Below, in pieces: positions 1-7,437 of a DNA stretch of 39,387 bases (within the stretch, counting starts at the first letter, position 1; the number at the start of each line of letters is the position of its first letter). Made by a program: the position numbers and the translations under genes. The notes beneath the pieces were generated by a model. That model was given only the letters and a program-made list of their open reading frames with translations, ran no database searches and was not told where the DNA came from. The stretch is taken from contig JARGDL010000024.1 of assembly GCA_029210465.1 (NCBI GenBank), positions 1 to 39,387 on the forward strand. Reading direction: 5' to 3'. This DNA is from Stygiobacter electus. Its GTDB lineage: Bacteria; Bacteroidota; Ignavibacteria; Ignavibacteriales; Melioribacteraceae.

Positions 1-239
1 TTGAACACTTTTACTATAATTTAGGTAATAAAATTTGGAGTGAATATGGTTTTGTTGATGCTTTCAGCATTGACAAAAATTGGTTTACAAAATCGCACCT
101 TGCAATTGATCAAGGATCAATAATTGCAATGATTGAAAATTACAGAACAGGTTTAATCTGGAAATTATTTATGAATATACCCGAGATTCAAAGTGGATTA
201 AAAAAATTAAGATTTGAATCGCCCTATTTTAAAAATTAA
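1..239 (+). CDS. C-terminal fragment of a glucoamylase-like protein (PF10091 type)
   Basis: Only the last 78 codons are in the window, read in the frame starting at base 3 and ending in TAA at 237-239. The tail contains IDQGSIIAMIENYRTGLIWK followed by LFMNIPEIQ. The IDQGP-I-MIENYRTGL-W pattern is the hallmark of the C-terminal (alpha/alpha)6 domain of Glycoamylase-family proteins (PF10091), which are usually secreted or periplasmic and act on glucans. The family call rests on this motif alone; the catalytic N-terminal part, signal peptide and true length lie upstream of the window. The gene converges on the minus-strand micropeptide with no spacer: its stop ends at 239 and the opposing stop begins at 240. 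It fits a window that also holds GH2, GH3 and GH92 enzymes. Confidence 0.75.
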   Translation, partial: EHFYYNLGNKIWSEYGFVDAFSIDKNWFTKSHLAIDQGSIIAMIENYRTGLIWKLFMNIPEIQSGLKKLRFESPYFKN

Positions 240-350
240 TTAGTAAAAAATTGAAATTAAATAATAACTTATTGCTCCAAACAAAATTATCAGTAAAGCA
301 TAAATAGTCAATGATAAAAAAGTTAAAGGTTTATATTCGTCATCTGCCAT
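240..350 (-). CDS. 36-aa single-pass membrane micropeptide
   Basis: ATG at 350-348 and TAA at 242-240 give a 36-residue protein starting MADDEYKPLTFLSLTIYALL. It has a short acidic N-terminus, one hydrophobic helix (about residues 10-35) and almost no C-terminal tail. Its ATG immediately follows the stop codon of the pyrophosphatase gene (stop at 351-353), and the end of ppa supplies a purine-rich GAAGAAAAA stretch that could serve as ribosome binding site, so translation is probably coupled. I do not recognise the family. Small single-helix proteins of this shape are often subunits of membrane complexes, but nothing here identifies a partner. The acidic-then-hydrophobic layout and exact packing against ppa argue that it is a real gene and not a chance frame. 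Confidence 0.55.
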   Translation of the reverse strand: MADDEYKPLTFLSLTIYALLIILFGAISYYLISIFY

Positions 351-923
351 TTATTTTTCTTCAATAATATAGTTTTGTTTGTATAATTCTATTGAATCAT
401 TAATAGTCTTAAATGCTTCTTCTTTGCCAACAATTTTTTCAACTATAACATTTTTATGTTCAAGCTTTTTATAATCTTCGAAAAATCTTTGAATTTGAAC
501 TGTAAAATGTGGTGGTAAATCTTTAAGATCATCAATGTAATTAACAGAAATATCATTCTTAGCAACTGCAATTATTTTTTCATCTTTTTCCATGTTGTCA
601 ACCATTTCCATCAAACCAATAACTTTTGCTTCGATAATACAAAGCGGATCAACATCAACAGAACAAATAACCAAAATATCTAATGGATCGCCATCATCAC
701 TTAATGTTCTTGGAATAAAACCATAGTTTGCGGGATAATAAACAGCAGAGAATAACACTCTATCTAATCTCAACAAACCACTTTTTTTATCAAGTTCATA
801 TTTACCTTGAGAACCTTTTGGAATTTCAATTATTGCATTAACTATTTCCGGGACATTATCACCATAATGAACATGGTGCCAGGGATTGAAATGAAGATTT
901 TTAATATTTAACATATTGCTCAC
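351..923 (-). CDS. ppa: Family I inorganic pyrophosphatase
   Basis: Cytoplasmic soluble inorganic pyrophosphatase, 190 aa, hydrolysing PPi to two phosphates to drive biosynthesis. The family I signature DGDPLD is at residues 77-82 and supplies metal-binding aspartates; a following D-x-K at 114-116 matches the other conserved metal/phosphate site, and the YYPANYGFIPRT segment (62-73) is typical of the fold. Length is in the usual 170-200 range. Two starts are possible (Met1 at 923 or Met4 at 914); I keep the first. It follows the TPR gene with a 31-bp gap that holds a hairpin (943-970), on the opposite side of which nothing else reads, and it abuts a 36-aa membrane peptide downstream. A phosphate-binding lipoprotein is encoded further upstream on the same strand, but a functional link is inference. 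Confidence 0.95.
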   Translation of the reverse strand: MSNMLNIKNLHFNPWHHVHYGDNVPEIVNAIIEIPKGSQGKYELDKKSGLLRLDRVLFSAVYYPANYGFIPRTLSDDGDPLDILVICSVDVDPLCIIEAKVIGLMEMVDNMEKDEKIIAVAKNDISVNYIDDLKDLPPHFTVQIQRFFEDYKKLEHKNVIVEKIVGKEEAFKTINDSIELYKQNYIIEEK

Positions 924-942
924 TTTTTAAGTTGTAAGAATA

Positions 943-970
943 ACTAAGCACAGGTTAATCTGCGCTTAGT
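943..970 (-). terminator. Hairpin at the end of the TPR gene, before or into ppa
   Basis: Two 11-base arms (943-953 and 960-970) pair with one G-U wobble around a 6-base loop. The stop codon of the TPR gene (955-957) lies in the loop. There is no clear T-tract on the minus strand, so it may act as an attenuator or RNA-stability element between the long Ton operon and ppa and not as a full terminator. Confidence 0.4.
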
Positions 971-2337
971 ACCCTAAGAATTTTTTTCATATCTGCATCT
1001 TTAGGATTAATCTTTAGAACCCTTTTTGCATAATTAATTGCTGCATCGTTATTCCCAACAGAAAGATAGCAAGAAGCGAGCATTCTATAAACATCAAGAC
1101 TTGGTTTATATTTTTCAACTTTATTCAAGTATTGAATTGCACCAGCATAATTTTTCTTTTGCATTGCTCTTGAAGCAAGGAATGCATTTGCTTCTAATAA
1201 TTTATCTTTATTTTCAGATTCATCATTTCCAATAATATCAATTATATCTTTATAAACATCAGCGGCTCTATCCAATGAATCTAAACCTTTATAGACTTGT
1301 GCTAAGAAATAATTTGTCATCAATTCTTTAGGATTCATTTGAATAGATTTCAGTAAATTAATACGAGCATCTTCATTTTTACCCATTTGATAATAAGCAA
1401 AGCCCATAAATCTATATGCAGGTTCAAAGGTTGAATCGGCTTTTGCCTTAGCAGAGTAATACTTTACTGCATCTTCAAATTTCTTTTCTCTGAAAAAATT
1501 ATTTCCTAAATCGAAATAGATACTAGAACGAGTTGAATCTAATTTTATAACTTTTTCAAAATATTTCATTGCTGTGTTGTTATCATTAATTGCTTGAAAA
1601 GCACGTCCAACTATTTCCAATTCATTAACGCTTAACAATGAATCAGGAACTTGGGCATAAAATTTAGCGGCTTCTTCATATTTTTTTAATTGTAAAGCAG
1701 CAGTTGCAACATATTTACTAATAGTTGGTTCCTCACCATAAAGTTCTAATGCTTTTGTTCCATATTCATAAGTTTTATCCCAATTGCGAGCTTCATAAAA
1801 AGCTTTTGTAATATTGTAATATGCTTCTTTTGACTTATCAACTTCTAAATATTTTTCATACATTTTAGCAGCATCTGCGTATAATTTAGCCCTAAATAAA
1901 ATATCGCTAGCTTCTAAATAAGCTTTTGCATTTTTGGGGTCAATACTTTGAATCTTTAAATACTTATTAACTGCATCAGTATATCTCTTTTGCTTTTCAA
2001 GAATACCTGCTGTTTTGAATTTTAACTCAACATTTAATGAATCATACTTCTCTGCTTCTTCATAATTAGAGACAGCTAATTCATTAACTCCCATTTTAGC
2101 ATAAGCATCGCCCAGATATTCATATAGTTTAGTATCTGGATAATTGAGCGCACGTAATTGAATTAAAAATCTTGATGCATTATTTGCATCACCAGCATCA
2201 AGTAATTCTTTGGCAATATTAAAAGCAGTTTTATAATCTTTTTTGTCAATTGCTTTTTGAGCTACCGCTAATTTATCTTGTGCAATATTTGTTATAGCAA
2301 AAGCACTCAAGAAAATTATTAGGGCTAATTTTTTCAT
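955..2337 (-). CDS. Periplasmic tetratricopeptide-repeat protein
   Basis: 460-aa protein with a Sec signal peptide (MKKLALIIFLSAFAITNIAQ, cleavage near residue 19-20). The rest is a near-continuous array of roughly a dozen TPR units; recurring features include A-x-x-x-Y-x-K, D-P-K-N-A-K-A-Y (about 133-140), F-x-L-G-N-x-F-F (about 276-283) and M-N-P-K-E-L (about 335-340). TPR arrays are protein-interaction scaffolds; here it would sit in the periplasm. It is the last gene of the exbB-exbD-exbD-tonB-pstS cluster: its ATG overlaps the stop of the PstS-like gene by four bases (ATGA), indicating translational coupling. The same gene order with a TPR protein at the end is common in Bacteroidota. 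The specific partner is not deducible from sequence. Confidence 0.85.
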   Translation of the reverse strand: MKKLALIIFLSAFAITNIAQDKLAVAQKAIDKKDYKTAFNIAKELLDAGDANNASRFLIQLRALNYPDTKLYEYLGDAYAKMGVNELAVSNYEEAEKYDSLNVELKFKTAGILEKQKRYTDAVNKYLKIQSIDPKNAKAYLEASDILFRAKLYADAAKMYEKYLEVDKSKEAYYNITKAFYEARNWDKTYEYGTKALELYGEEPTISKYVATAALQLKKYEEAAKFYAQVPDSLLSVNELEIVGRAFQAINDNNTAMKYFEKVIKLDSTRSSIYFDLGNNFFREKKFEDAVKYYSAKAKADSTFEPAYRFMGFAYYQMGKNEDARINLLKSIQMNPKELMTNYFLAQVYKGLDSLDRAADVYKDIIDIIGNDESENKDKLLEANAFLASRAMQKKNYAGAIQYLNKVEKYKPSLDVYRMLASCYLSVGNNDAAINYAKRVLKINPKDADMKKILRVLSAD

Positions 2338-3206
2338 CTCATCCTCACTATCTGTTTATACTTTATTGGAACTGTTGCCGGACCAAGTCCGTAACTTAAA
2401 ACAATTTTTTGTCCTTCACTACTTGTAATATAACTTGTGAATCCAGAACCAACATAAACACCAATTTCATTCAATAAAATAAAGCATGCTCTAATTAAAG
2501 GATATTCACCATTTGCTAAGTAACCAGCGGCAGGTTCATAATAAACACCACCGGTTGCAGAACGTTCATCTGTGCCTATTCGTAAAATTTTTAATTTACT
2601 GTTATTTGCAACATTCAAACCAACTAAGCCAATTGAGTTTATATCTTTTTTAACACGTTTCACAACCTCTTCCTCGTTTTTAACTATATAAGCACCTTTT
2701 GGGTTTTGCTTATCTGTTAAATCCATTTTCAAATTTTCAAAGATTCCAGAATTTTGATCGGGTATGTAAATTCTATATTGCTTACTATTTCCAAGTAGAA
2801 GTTGTTTCAATTCAGAAGTAGTGATTCTATTAAGTTTGTGATTAGAATCAACGACTGCAGTTAAAGCATCATAACAAAATTTAATTATTTTTACTTGCGA
2901 TTTAGTTTTATCATAAAAATTAACTTCATCTTCGGTTAAAGCACGAGAGGAAATAAACATTGTTTCTTCACCATTTAACATTTTAACAATGCCTTCTTTC
3001 GCTTTAACTTTTACTAATTCAATCTTTGTCTCCGGATATTTTAATGAAAATGAATCTTTAATTGCAGAAACCATTGGATATAAAGATTCATCAACCAAAC
3101 ATTTAAGATTTCCTTTTGTAGCTGTTTCTTTTGGTGGTTCTTGACATCCAAAAAAAACGAATAAAATTATAAGTAAGATAAAACTTTTATGAAGGTAGTT
3201 CATCAT
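2334..3206 (-). CDS. PstS-like phosphate-binding lipoprotein (PBP-like domain)
   Basis: 290 aa, with a lipoprotein signal peptide ending in FVFFGC (Cys21), so probably anchored in a membrane facing the periplasm. The body resembles PstS-type periplasmic binding proteins: an early S-x-R-x-L segment (about 102-105), an S-G-I-F motif (about 149-152) reminiscent of the anion-binding SGT of PstS, and a late GEYPLIRACF segment matching the conserved YPLxRP region. No pstCAB permease genes are present. It sits between a 71-aa membrane protein and the TPR gene, inside the TonB/ExbBD operon, as in many Bacteroidota. It may therefore serve a signalling or TonB-linked role instead of classic ABC import; that is inference. 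The start overlaps the upstream gene by 20 bases; Met2 is an alternative start with a similar overlap. Confidence 0.8.
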   Translation of the reverse strand: MMNYLHKSFILLIILFVFFGCQEPPKETATKGNLKCLVDESLYPMVSAIKDSFSLKYPETKIELVKVKAKEGIVKMLNGEETMFISSRALTEDEVNFYDKTKSQVKIIKFCYDALTAVVDSNHKLNRITTSELKQLLLGNSKQYRIYIPDQNSGIFENLKMDLTDKQNPKGAYIVKNEEEVVKRVKKDINSIGLVGLNVANNSKLKILRIGTDERSATGGVYYEPAAGYLANGEYPLIRACFILLNEIGVYVGSGFTSYITSSEGQKIVLSYGLGPATVPIKYKQIVRMR

Positions 3207-3402
3207 TTTTACGATGTTTAATTGTTAAAATTACATTTCTGTAGATACCGTAAAGTATTAGAACAATACCAAAAATGATTTTCATATTATTCCCCCCAAC
3301 AAAATTTTGGGCTGGGAAATAATCTGTAAATAAGATTGCTATTCCCAACCCAATAAAAATTGTAGCTGCAGTGTAACCGATATAAAGAATCAACTTTTCC
3401 AC
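3187..3402 (-). CDS. Small two-helix membrane protein of the Ton operon
   Basis: 71 aa with two hydrophobic helices (about residues 4-26 and 39-60), a short linker containing D-Y-F-P-A-Q-N-F, and a basic C-terminal tail (KHRKND). I do not recognise a named family. It lies 4 bp downstream of tonB and its 3' end overlaps the pstS-like gene by 20 bp, so it is almost certainly co-transcribed and translationally linked. Similar small membrane proteins occur at this place in Bacteroidota exbBD-tonB-pstS clusters (from memory). A role as a small accessory subunit of the energising complex is possible but not shown. Confidence 0.7.
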   Translation of the reverse strand: MEKLILYIGYTAATIFIGLGIAILFTDYFPAQNFVGGNNMKIIFGIVLILYGIYRNVILTIKHRKNDELPS

Positions 3403-3406
3403 AAAA

Positions 3407-4168
3407 CTAATTTTGTCCTTCTAATGCAAAACGATATGGAAGAACAATCCAAACAGAAATTGGATGTTGATTTTGAAGAGCAGGTGAAAAAGCACTCTTC
3501 ATTGCAGCATCAATTGCAGCTTGGTTAAATAGTTCTGAATCGGATTTAATAACAACTGCTTTTTTAGGTCTTCCCTCTTTATCAATTAATACTTTAACAA
3601 ATACTTTTCCTGTAATACCAGCACGTTTAGCAATTTCAGGATATTCTGGTTTAGCAGCAAAAACCATTTCTGGTAATTTTTCTACTGCAACAAAAGCATT
3701 CATATCTGGATCTTCATCTTTAGGCTTATCTTCCTCAATTTTAATATCCTGAGTAATTTGAGCACCACCGCCTGTTAAGTCTTCTGATAGTGCCGGTGCT
3801 TGTTGAGCGCTCAATTCAGTTTGTGAAGCTATTACCTGTTCTGGTGGAGCTTCTTCATCTGGTACAGGTACAGGAACACCAACAGTTGGTGCTGCAACTG
3901 GTCCAGCTACTTGAATTTGAGGAGCTACGTTTTCTATTGATGGTGGAGGACCTAAATCACTGTAATTAATCTTCATTCTTACTGTAGGTGTACCTGATTC
4001 ATCTTCTTTTGAAAGAACCTGTGTAAACCAGTACGAACCTATTAGTAAAAGATGAAGAAAAATTGCAAGTCCAACACCAATAGCATAGTTACGTGGGTAA
4101 ACTTTCTTTAATTCGAAAGCACCATACACGTTGTTTTGTTGTAAAGCTACTGTTTCTGTCATTTTCAT
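3407..4168 (-). CDS. tonB: TonB energy-transducing protein
   Basis: 253 aa. Layout: short cytoplasmic N-terminus, one transmembrane helix (about residues 30-50), a proline- and acid-rich periplasmic spacer (PVPVPDEEAPPEQ and the KIEEDKPKDEDP stretch), and a C-terminal TonB domain (about 165-253) with the diagnostic AKPEYPEIAKRAGITGKVFV and VLIDKEGRPKKAVVIKS. TonB links proton-motive-force energy from ExbB/ExbD to outer-membrane receptors. It is 5 bp downstream of exbD and in one operon with exbB and two exbD genes. The last residues FALEGQN end the domain normally. No TonB-dependent receptor is encoded in the window. Confidence 0.93.
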   Translation of the reverse strand: MKMTETVALQQNNVYGAFELKKVYPRNYAIGVGLAIFLHLLLIGSYWFTQVLSKEDESGTPTVRMKINYSDLGPPPSIENVAPQIQVAGPVAAPTVGVPVPVPDEEAPPEQVIASQTELSAQQAPALSEDLTGGGAQITQDIKIEEDKPKDEDPDMNAFVAVEKLPEMVFAAKPEYPEIAKRAGITGKVFVKVLIDKEGRPKKAVVIKSDSELFNQAAIDAAMKSAFSPALQNQHPISVWIVLPYRFALEGQN

Positions 4169-4173
4169 TCTCC

Positions 4174-4677
4174 TTATGTAGCTCTTGCCATTTCTTTTTT
4201 ATCAATGTCTGTAATTGGAGCTAAAGCGTATCTATCTAATCCTACAACACGCAATTCATCAATTATATCAATCATCATATGATATTTACTTTTTTTATCT
4301 ATTTTTATCAACACGTTAAAACGTGGATTTTCAGCTTTCTTTTGTTTTAAGAATTTATTGAAATCTTCCCATTTAATTTTAGCTGGTACTTCAAATCCAA
4401 CGTTCCAATATAAATTCATGTTTTCGTCAACACGAATAGTAAGAAGGCTAGATTCACCAACTTTAATATCAACATCTTTAGGAGGAAGATTTATTTCCAG
4501 CGTTTGTGGTAAACGGAAAACTGTAGTTAACATAAAAAATGTTAACAACAAGAATGCTACGTCAACCAAAGGGGTCATGTCTATGCTAACAGAAATTCTT
4601 TTCTTTGGTTTACGCTTTGTAAATTTTGATTTCCGTTTTGGACCACCACTGTCGCCACCAACTGCGCCACCGGCCAT
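4174..4677 (-). CDS. exbD: ExbD/TolR family biopolymer transport protein (second copy)
   Basis: 167 aa. A glycine- and lysine-rich cytoplasmic N-terminus (residues 1-30) leads into the ExbD signature SIDMTPLVDVAFLLLTFFML (about 32-51), whose aspartate in the helix is the proton-carrying residue of the family. A periplasmic domain follows and ends in IDELRVVGLDRYALAP. Part of the ExbB-ExbD-TonB complex that couples proton flow to outer-membrane transport. The operon has two tandem, divergent exbD genes, as usual in Bacteroidota; this is the one nearer tonB, with an 11-bp gap to the first. Whether the two form a heteromer cannot be told from sequence. Confidence 0.92.
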   Translation of the reverse strand: MAGGAVGGDSGGPKRKSKFTKRKPKKRISVSIDMTPLVDVAFLLLTFFMLTTVFRLPQTLEINLPPKDVDIKVGESSLLTIRVDENMNLYWNVGFEVPAKIKWEDFNKFLKQKKAENPRFNVLIKIDKKSKYHMMIDIIDELRVVGLDRYALAPITDIDKKEMARAT

Positions 4678-4688
4678 ATTAATCTCCT

Positions 4689-5162
4689 TTAACTTTTCTT
4701 TTCTGTTTCGTAATTAGTAACCATATTAAATCTGGTTATTTTTACTTTATCTAAAATGTCCATTACGTCTTGAACAACTCCATATTCAACATTAGCATCA
4801 GCTTTTATAATTGTTCTAAGCTTTGGATTAGCAATTCTTGCTTTCATTAAAAGTTCACCAAGCTCAGCCATTTTTACTGGGCTTGCTTGTCTATATTTAT
4901 ATTCAGTACCAAACATTTTTTCCATCATAATTTGAGAATCAAAACCCATAAAAAGAGCACCTGTTTTGTCAATAAAAACAAGCATCGTGTTTGATTCAGG
5001 CAATTTTATTTCAGAATGTGAAGAAGGGAATATTACTTCTACTTCTTCTGGTGGTTTAAATGTTGTAGTTAACATAAAGAAAGTAAGAAGCAAGAACGCC
5101 ACGTCCACTAGTGGAGTCATATCAATACGAATAGCGACTCTTTTCTTTTTAATGCGCGGCAT
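4689..5162 (-). CDS. exbD: ExbD/TolR family biopolymer transport protein (first copy)
   Basis: 157 aa. After a short basic N-terminus (MPRIKKKR) comes RIDMTPLVDVAFLLLTFFML, nearly identical to the neighbouring ExbD and carrying the conserved membrane aspartate. The periplasmic part has diverged, with a longer insert around residues 65-95, and ends with VQDVMDILDKVKITRFNMVT, the usual ExbD C-terminal helix-strand. It lies 8 bp downstream of exbB and 11 bp upstream of the second exbD. The matched membrane helices but divergent periplasmic parts suggest gene duplication followed by specialisation, which is inference. Confidence 0.92.
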   Translation of the reverse strand: MPRIKKKRVAIRIDMTPLVDVAFLLLTFFMLTTTFKPPEEVEVIFPSSHSEIKLPESNTMLVFIDKTGALFMGFDSQIMMEKMFGTEYKYRQASPVKMAELGELLMKARIANPKLRTIIKADANVEYGVVQDVMDILDKVKITRFNMVTNYETEKKS

Positions 5163-5170
5163 TAATTACC

Positions 5171-5953
5171 TCACTTTAATTTTAATAATTGCATTAAGTT
5201 ATAGTTAGCTTCATCAATTTGGAATGTAAAATTATCTACTTTATTTACATAGAAATTGTAAGAAACGATACCAAGAATAGCTGCAAAAAGTCCACCAGCT
5301 GTATTGATAAGAGCTTCTGAAATACCAGTAGCAAGAGAGATAGCATCAGGTGCACCTGATTGAGCAAGAGCTTTGAATGCACGAATCATACCGATTGTTG
5401 TTCCAAGAAGACCAACCATTGTTGCAATTGATGCAATAGTTGAAAGAACGATTAAATTCTTTTCCAAAAGTGGTGTTTCAAGCATTAAAGTTTCTTCAAC
5501 TGCACGTTGAACTTCTACTAATTGTTTTTCTTTATCTACAGTTGATTTTTCTGAAGTTACTTCTTTATAGCGGCTAATAGCTGCTTTTAGTACGTTAGCA
5601 ACTGATCCTCTTTGTTTATCGCAAGCTGCAATAGCTTCTTCAAATTGGTCAGCACGAACTAAGTCAATTACTTGTTTATAAAATTTTGGAATAGGTCCTT
5701 TTCCTTGAGCTTTTTTTAATGATAAAGCTCTTTCAATAATTACAGCAATAACCATAATTGAAATCGTAATTAATATTGCAACGAGTGGACCACCAACGTA
5801 TGTTGTACCCATTAAGTTTGCAGGAACGTGTTTTGTTCCTTTTGTAGCATAATCAAGAAAGTTTGCTGGATTACCTAATACAAATTCATAAATACTAATT
5901 CCAGCCGCTAATGCAACAAAGAAAAGTATTGCAACAAAAGAGGATTGTTTCAT
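5171..5953 (-). CDS. exbB: ExbB/TolQ/MotA family proton channel
   Basis: 260 aa inner-membrane proton channel of the TonB system. It has an extra N-terminal hydrophobic helix (about 6-26), a second helix (about 52-74), a cytoplasmic domain with EEAIAACDKQRG and VEETLMLETPLLEKNLIVLS, then the MotA/TolQ/ExbB signature IATMVGLLGTTIGMIRAF and the final helix INTAGGLFAAILGIVSYNFY. First gene of the operon exbB-exbD-exbD-tonB-(membrane protein)-pstS-TPR. The start is supported by AAGGAG about 10 bases upstream of the ATG. Upstream lies a 152-bp region with tandem palindromes (6064-6098) next to a sigma54-type regulator gene, so the whole operon may be under its control. Confidence 0.93.
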   Translation of the reverse strand: MKQSSFVAILFFVALAAGISIYEFVLGNPANFLDYATKGTKHVPANLMGTTYVGGPLVAILITISIMVIAVIIERALSLKKAQGKGPIPKFYKQVIDLVRADQFEEAIAACDKQRGSVANVLKAAISRYKEVTSEKSTVDKEKQLVEVQRAVEETLMLETPLLEKNLIVLSTIASIATMVGLLGTTIGMIRAFKALAQSGAPDAISLATGISEALINTAGGLFAAILGIVSYNFYVNKVDNFTFQIDEANYNLMQLLKLK

Positions 5954-5994
5954 TTTTTATTACTCCTTTTTATTTAATGAAAAGTCACTTTATT

Positions 5995-6012
5995 TAATAA
6001 AAAATTATGCCA
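5995..6012 (-). promoter_or_regulatory. Possible -24-like element (TGGCA) upstream of exbB
   Basis: On the minus strand TGGCA (6012-6008) matches the -24 half of a sigma54 promoter and lies about 50-60 bp before the exbB ATG. The -12 GC expected 10 bases further on is absent (TT instead), so this is only a candidate. Palindromic sites sit roughly 55-90 bp further upstream, the right range for an enhancer. Confidence 0.2.
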
Positions 6013-6063
6013 TCTTTTTTTTACGAAAAATTAAGGATTTTCCTCTGGTTTTATCATTTGGTA

Positions 6064-6098
6064 TTTCAAAATGAAAGGTGGGTCTTTCAAATTGAAAG
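6064..6098 (-). promoter_or_regulatory. Tandem palindromic sites upstream of the exbB operon
   Basis: TTTCAAAATGAAA (6064-6076) and CTTTCAAATTGAAAG (6084-6098) share the form TTTCA-N3-TGAAA; the second is a perfect 7-bp inverted repeat around one base. Equivalent positions are 21 bp apart, two helical turns, so dimers would bind the same DNA face. They lie just past the 3' end of the sigma54-type regulator gene and 110-145 bp upstream of the exbB start, the layout of an enhancer (UAS) for an NtrC-type activator. The binding protein is inferred, not shown. Confidence 0.5.
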
Positions 6099-6105
6099 GT
6101 TTAAT

Positions 6106-7437
6106 TTATATTCCATATTGTTTTCTTTTTCTCCAAAGAGTTGTTTCTGATATTCCTAAAATTTTTGCGGCTTCTTTTGCTGTTGGTGCTATTTTGAGTA
6201 CATCTATTATATGTTGTTTTTCTAATTCATCTATTTTTTGTGGTGTGGTTAATTGCGTTTGTTTAGGAAAAAAGTTTTTAATTTCTTCGGGAAGGTAATC
6301 AGATTTTATAATGTTATCTTTTGCAAATACGAGTAATCTTTTGACAACTGTTTCAAATTCTCTTACGTTTCCAGGCCAATCATAATCTAATAGTAATTTT
6401 TTTACTTCTTCTTGAATTGTAATATTTCTTTGATTTCCATATTTCGAAATAAAGTAATTTAGAAGTACTTCGATGTCATCTTTTCTCTCTCTTAATGGTG
6501 GAATATTAAAACGCACTCCAACTATTCTGTAATAAAAATCCTCACGCAAATGGCCACTTGTAATATCATTTTCAACTTTTCTGTTTGTTGCACTTATTAT
6601 TCGAACATCTACTTTTCTTGTTATGCTTTCACCAACTCTTTCAAATTCCATATTTTGAAGAAAGCGAAGCAGTTTCACCTGCATTTGTTTTGGAATGTCA
6701 GCTACTTCATCTAAAAATAAAGTTCCCCCATCGGCAAGTTCTAATCTTCCGATTCTATCTTTAATGGCTGTTGTAAAAGCTCCTTTTACGTGTCCAAATA
6801 ATTCACTTTCAAAAAGATTTTCCGGAATCGCTGAGCAGTTAATTGCAATAAATGGATTATCCTTTCTTTGGCTGTTTGAATGAATATATTTTGCAAGTAG
6901 TTCTTTTCCAGTACCACTTTCACCTTCAATTAATATTGGAATGTTGCTATCTGCTACTTCTTTTGCAATAGAAAGTATTTTCTTTGTGCTTTGATTTGTT
7001 GTTACGAATGTTTCATTTTCAAATGTTTCTTGTATTTGTATTGTAAGTCCACGAATTTGTTTTGTTAATCTATGGTGTTCAAATGCTTTTTCGACGTAAT
7101 GAATAAACTCTTTGTGAGAAAACGGTTTTGTAATATAATCATGGGCGCCTTTTTTTATTGCTTCAACAGCACTTTCAATTGAACCATGGGCTGTCATTAA
7201 TATAATGGTTGTATCAGGTGAGTTTTTTTTAATTTCTTCTAAAGTTGCTATCCCATCCAAAGGTTGCATTTTTAAATCTATAAAAGCAACTTCGAAAAAT
7301 ATTTCTTTAGTTCTTTTAATTGCATCAATAGGATTTGAATATACTTCGGGTGAATAACCATTTGCAGTTAGTGAAAGTTCTATTGTTTTAAGTATGTTTT
7401 GTTCATCATCTATAACTAATATTTTAGGATTTTGCAT
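6106..7437 (-). CDS. NtrC-family sigma54-dependent response regulator
   Basis: 443 aa. Receiver domain (1-120) with acidic pocket DDE at 10-12, phospho-acceptor Asp54 and Lys104. AAA+ domain (about 145-375) with Walker A GESGTGKE (172-179), Walker B GGTLFLDE (237-244), and R-finger region PPLRERKDDI. C-terminal Fis-type helix-turn-helix AAKILGISETTLWRKRKQYG (423-442). The sigma54-contacting loop reads GAFTTA (219-224) instead of the usual GAFTGA. Its ATG overlaps the stop of the sensor kinase gene by one base (TAATG), so the two are translationally coupled partners. The gene lies immediately upstream of exbB on the same strand with paired palindromes between them, pointing to control of the Ton operon. 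Confidence 0.93.
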   Translation of the reverse strand: MQNPKILVIDDEQNILKTIELSLTANGYSPEVYSNPIDAIKRTKEIFFEVAFIDLKMQPLDGIATLEEIKKNSPDTTIILMTAHGSIESAVEAIKKGAHDYITKPFSHKEFIHYVEKAFEHHRLTKQIRGLTIQIQETFENETFVTTNQSTKKILSIAKEVADSNIPILIEGESGTGKELLAKYIHSNSQRKDNPFIAINCSAIPENLFESELFGHVKGAFTTAIKDRIGRLELADGGTLFLDEVADIPKQMQVKLLRFLQNMEFERVGESITRKVDVRIISATNRKVENDITSGHLREDFYYRIVGVRFNIPPLRERKDDIEVLLNYFISKYGNQRNITIQEEVKKLLLDYDWPGNVREFETVVKRLLVFAKDNIIKSDYLPEEIKNFFPKQTQLTTPQKIDELEKQHIIDVLKIAPTAKEAAKILGISETTLWRKRKQYGI

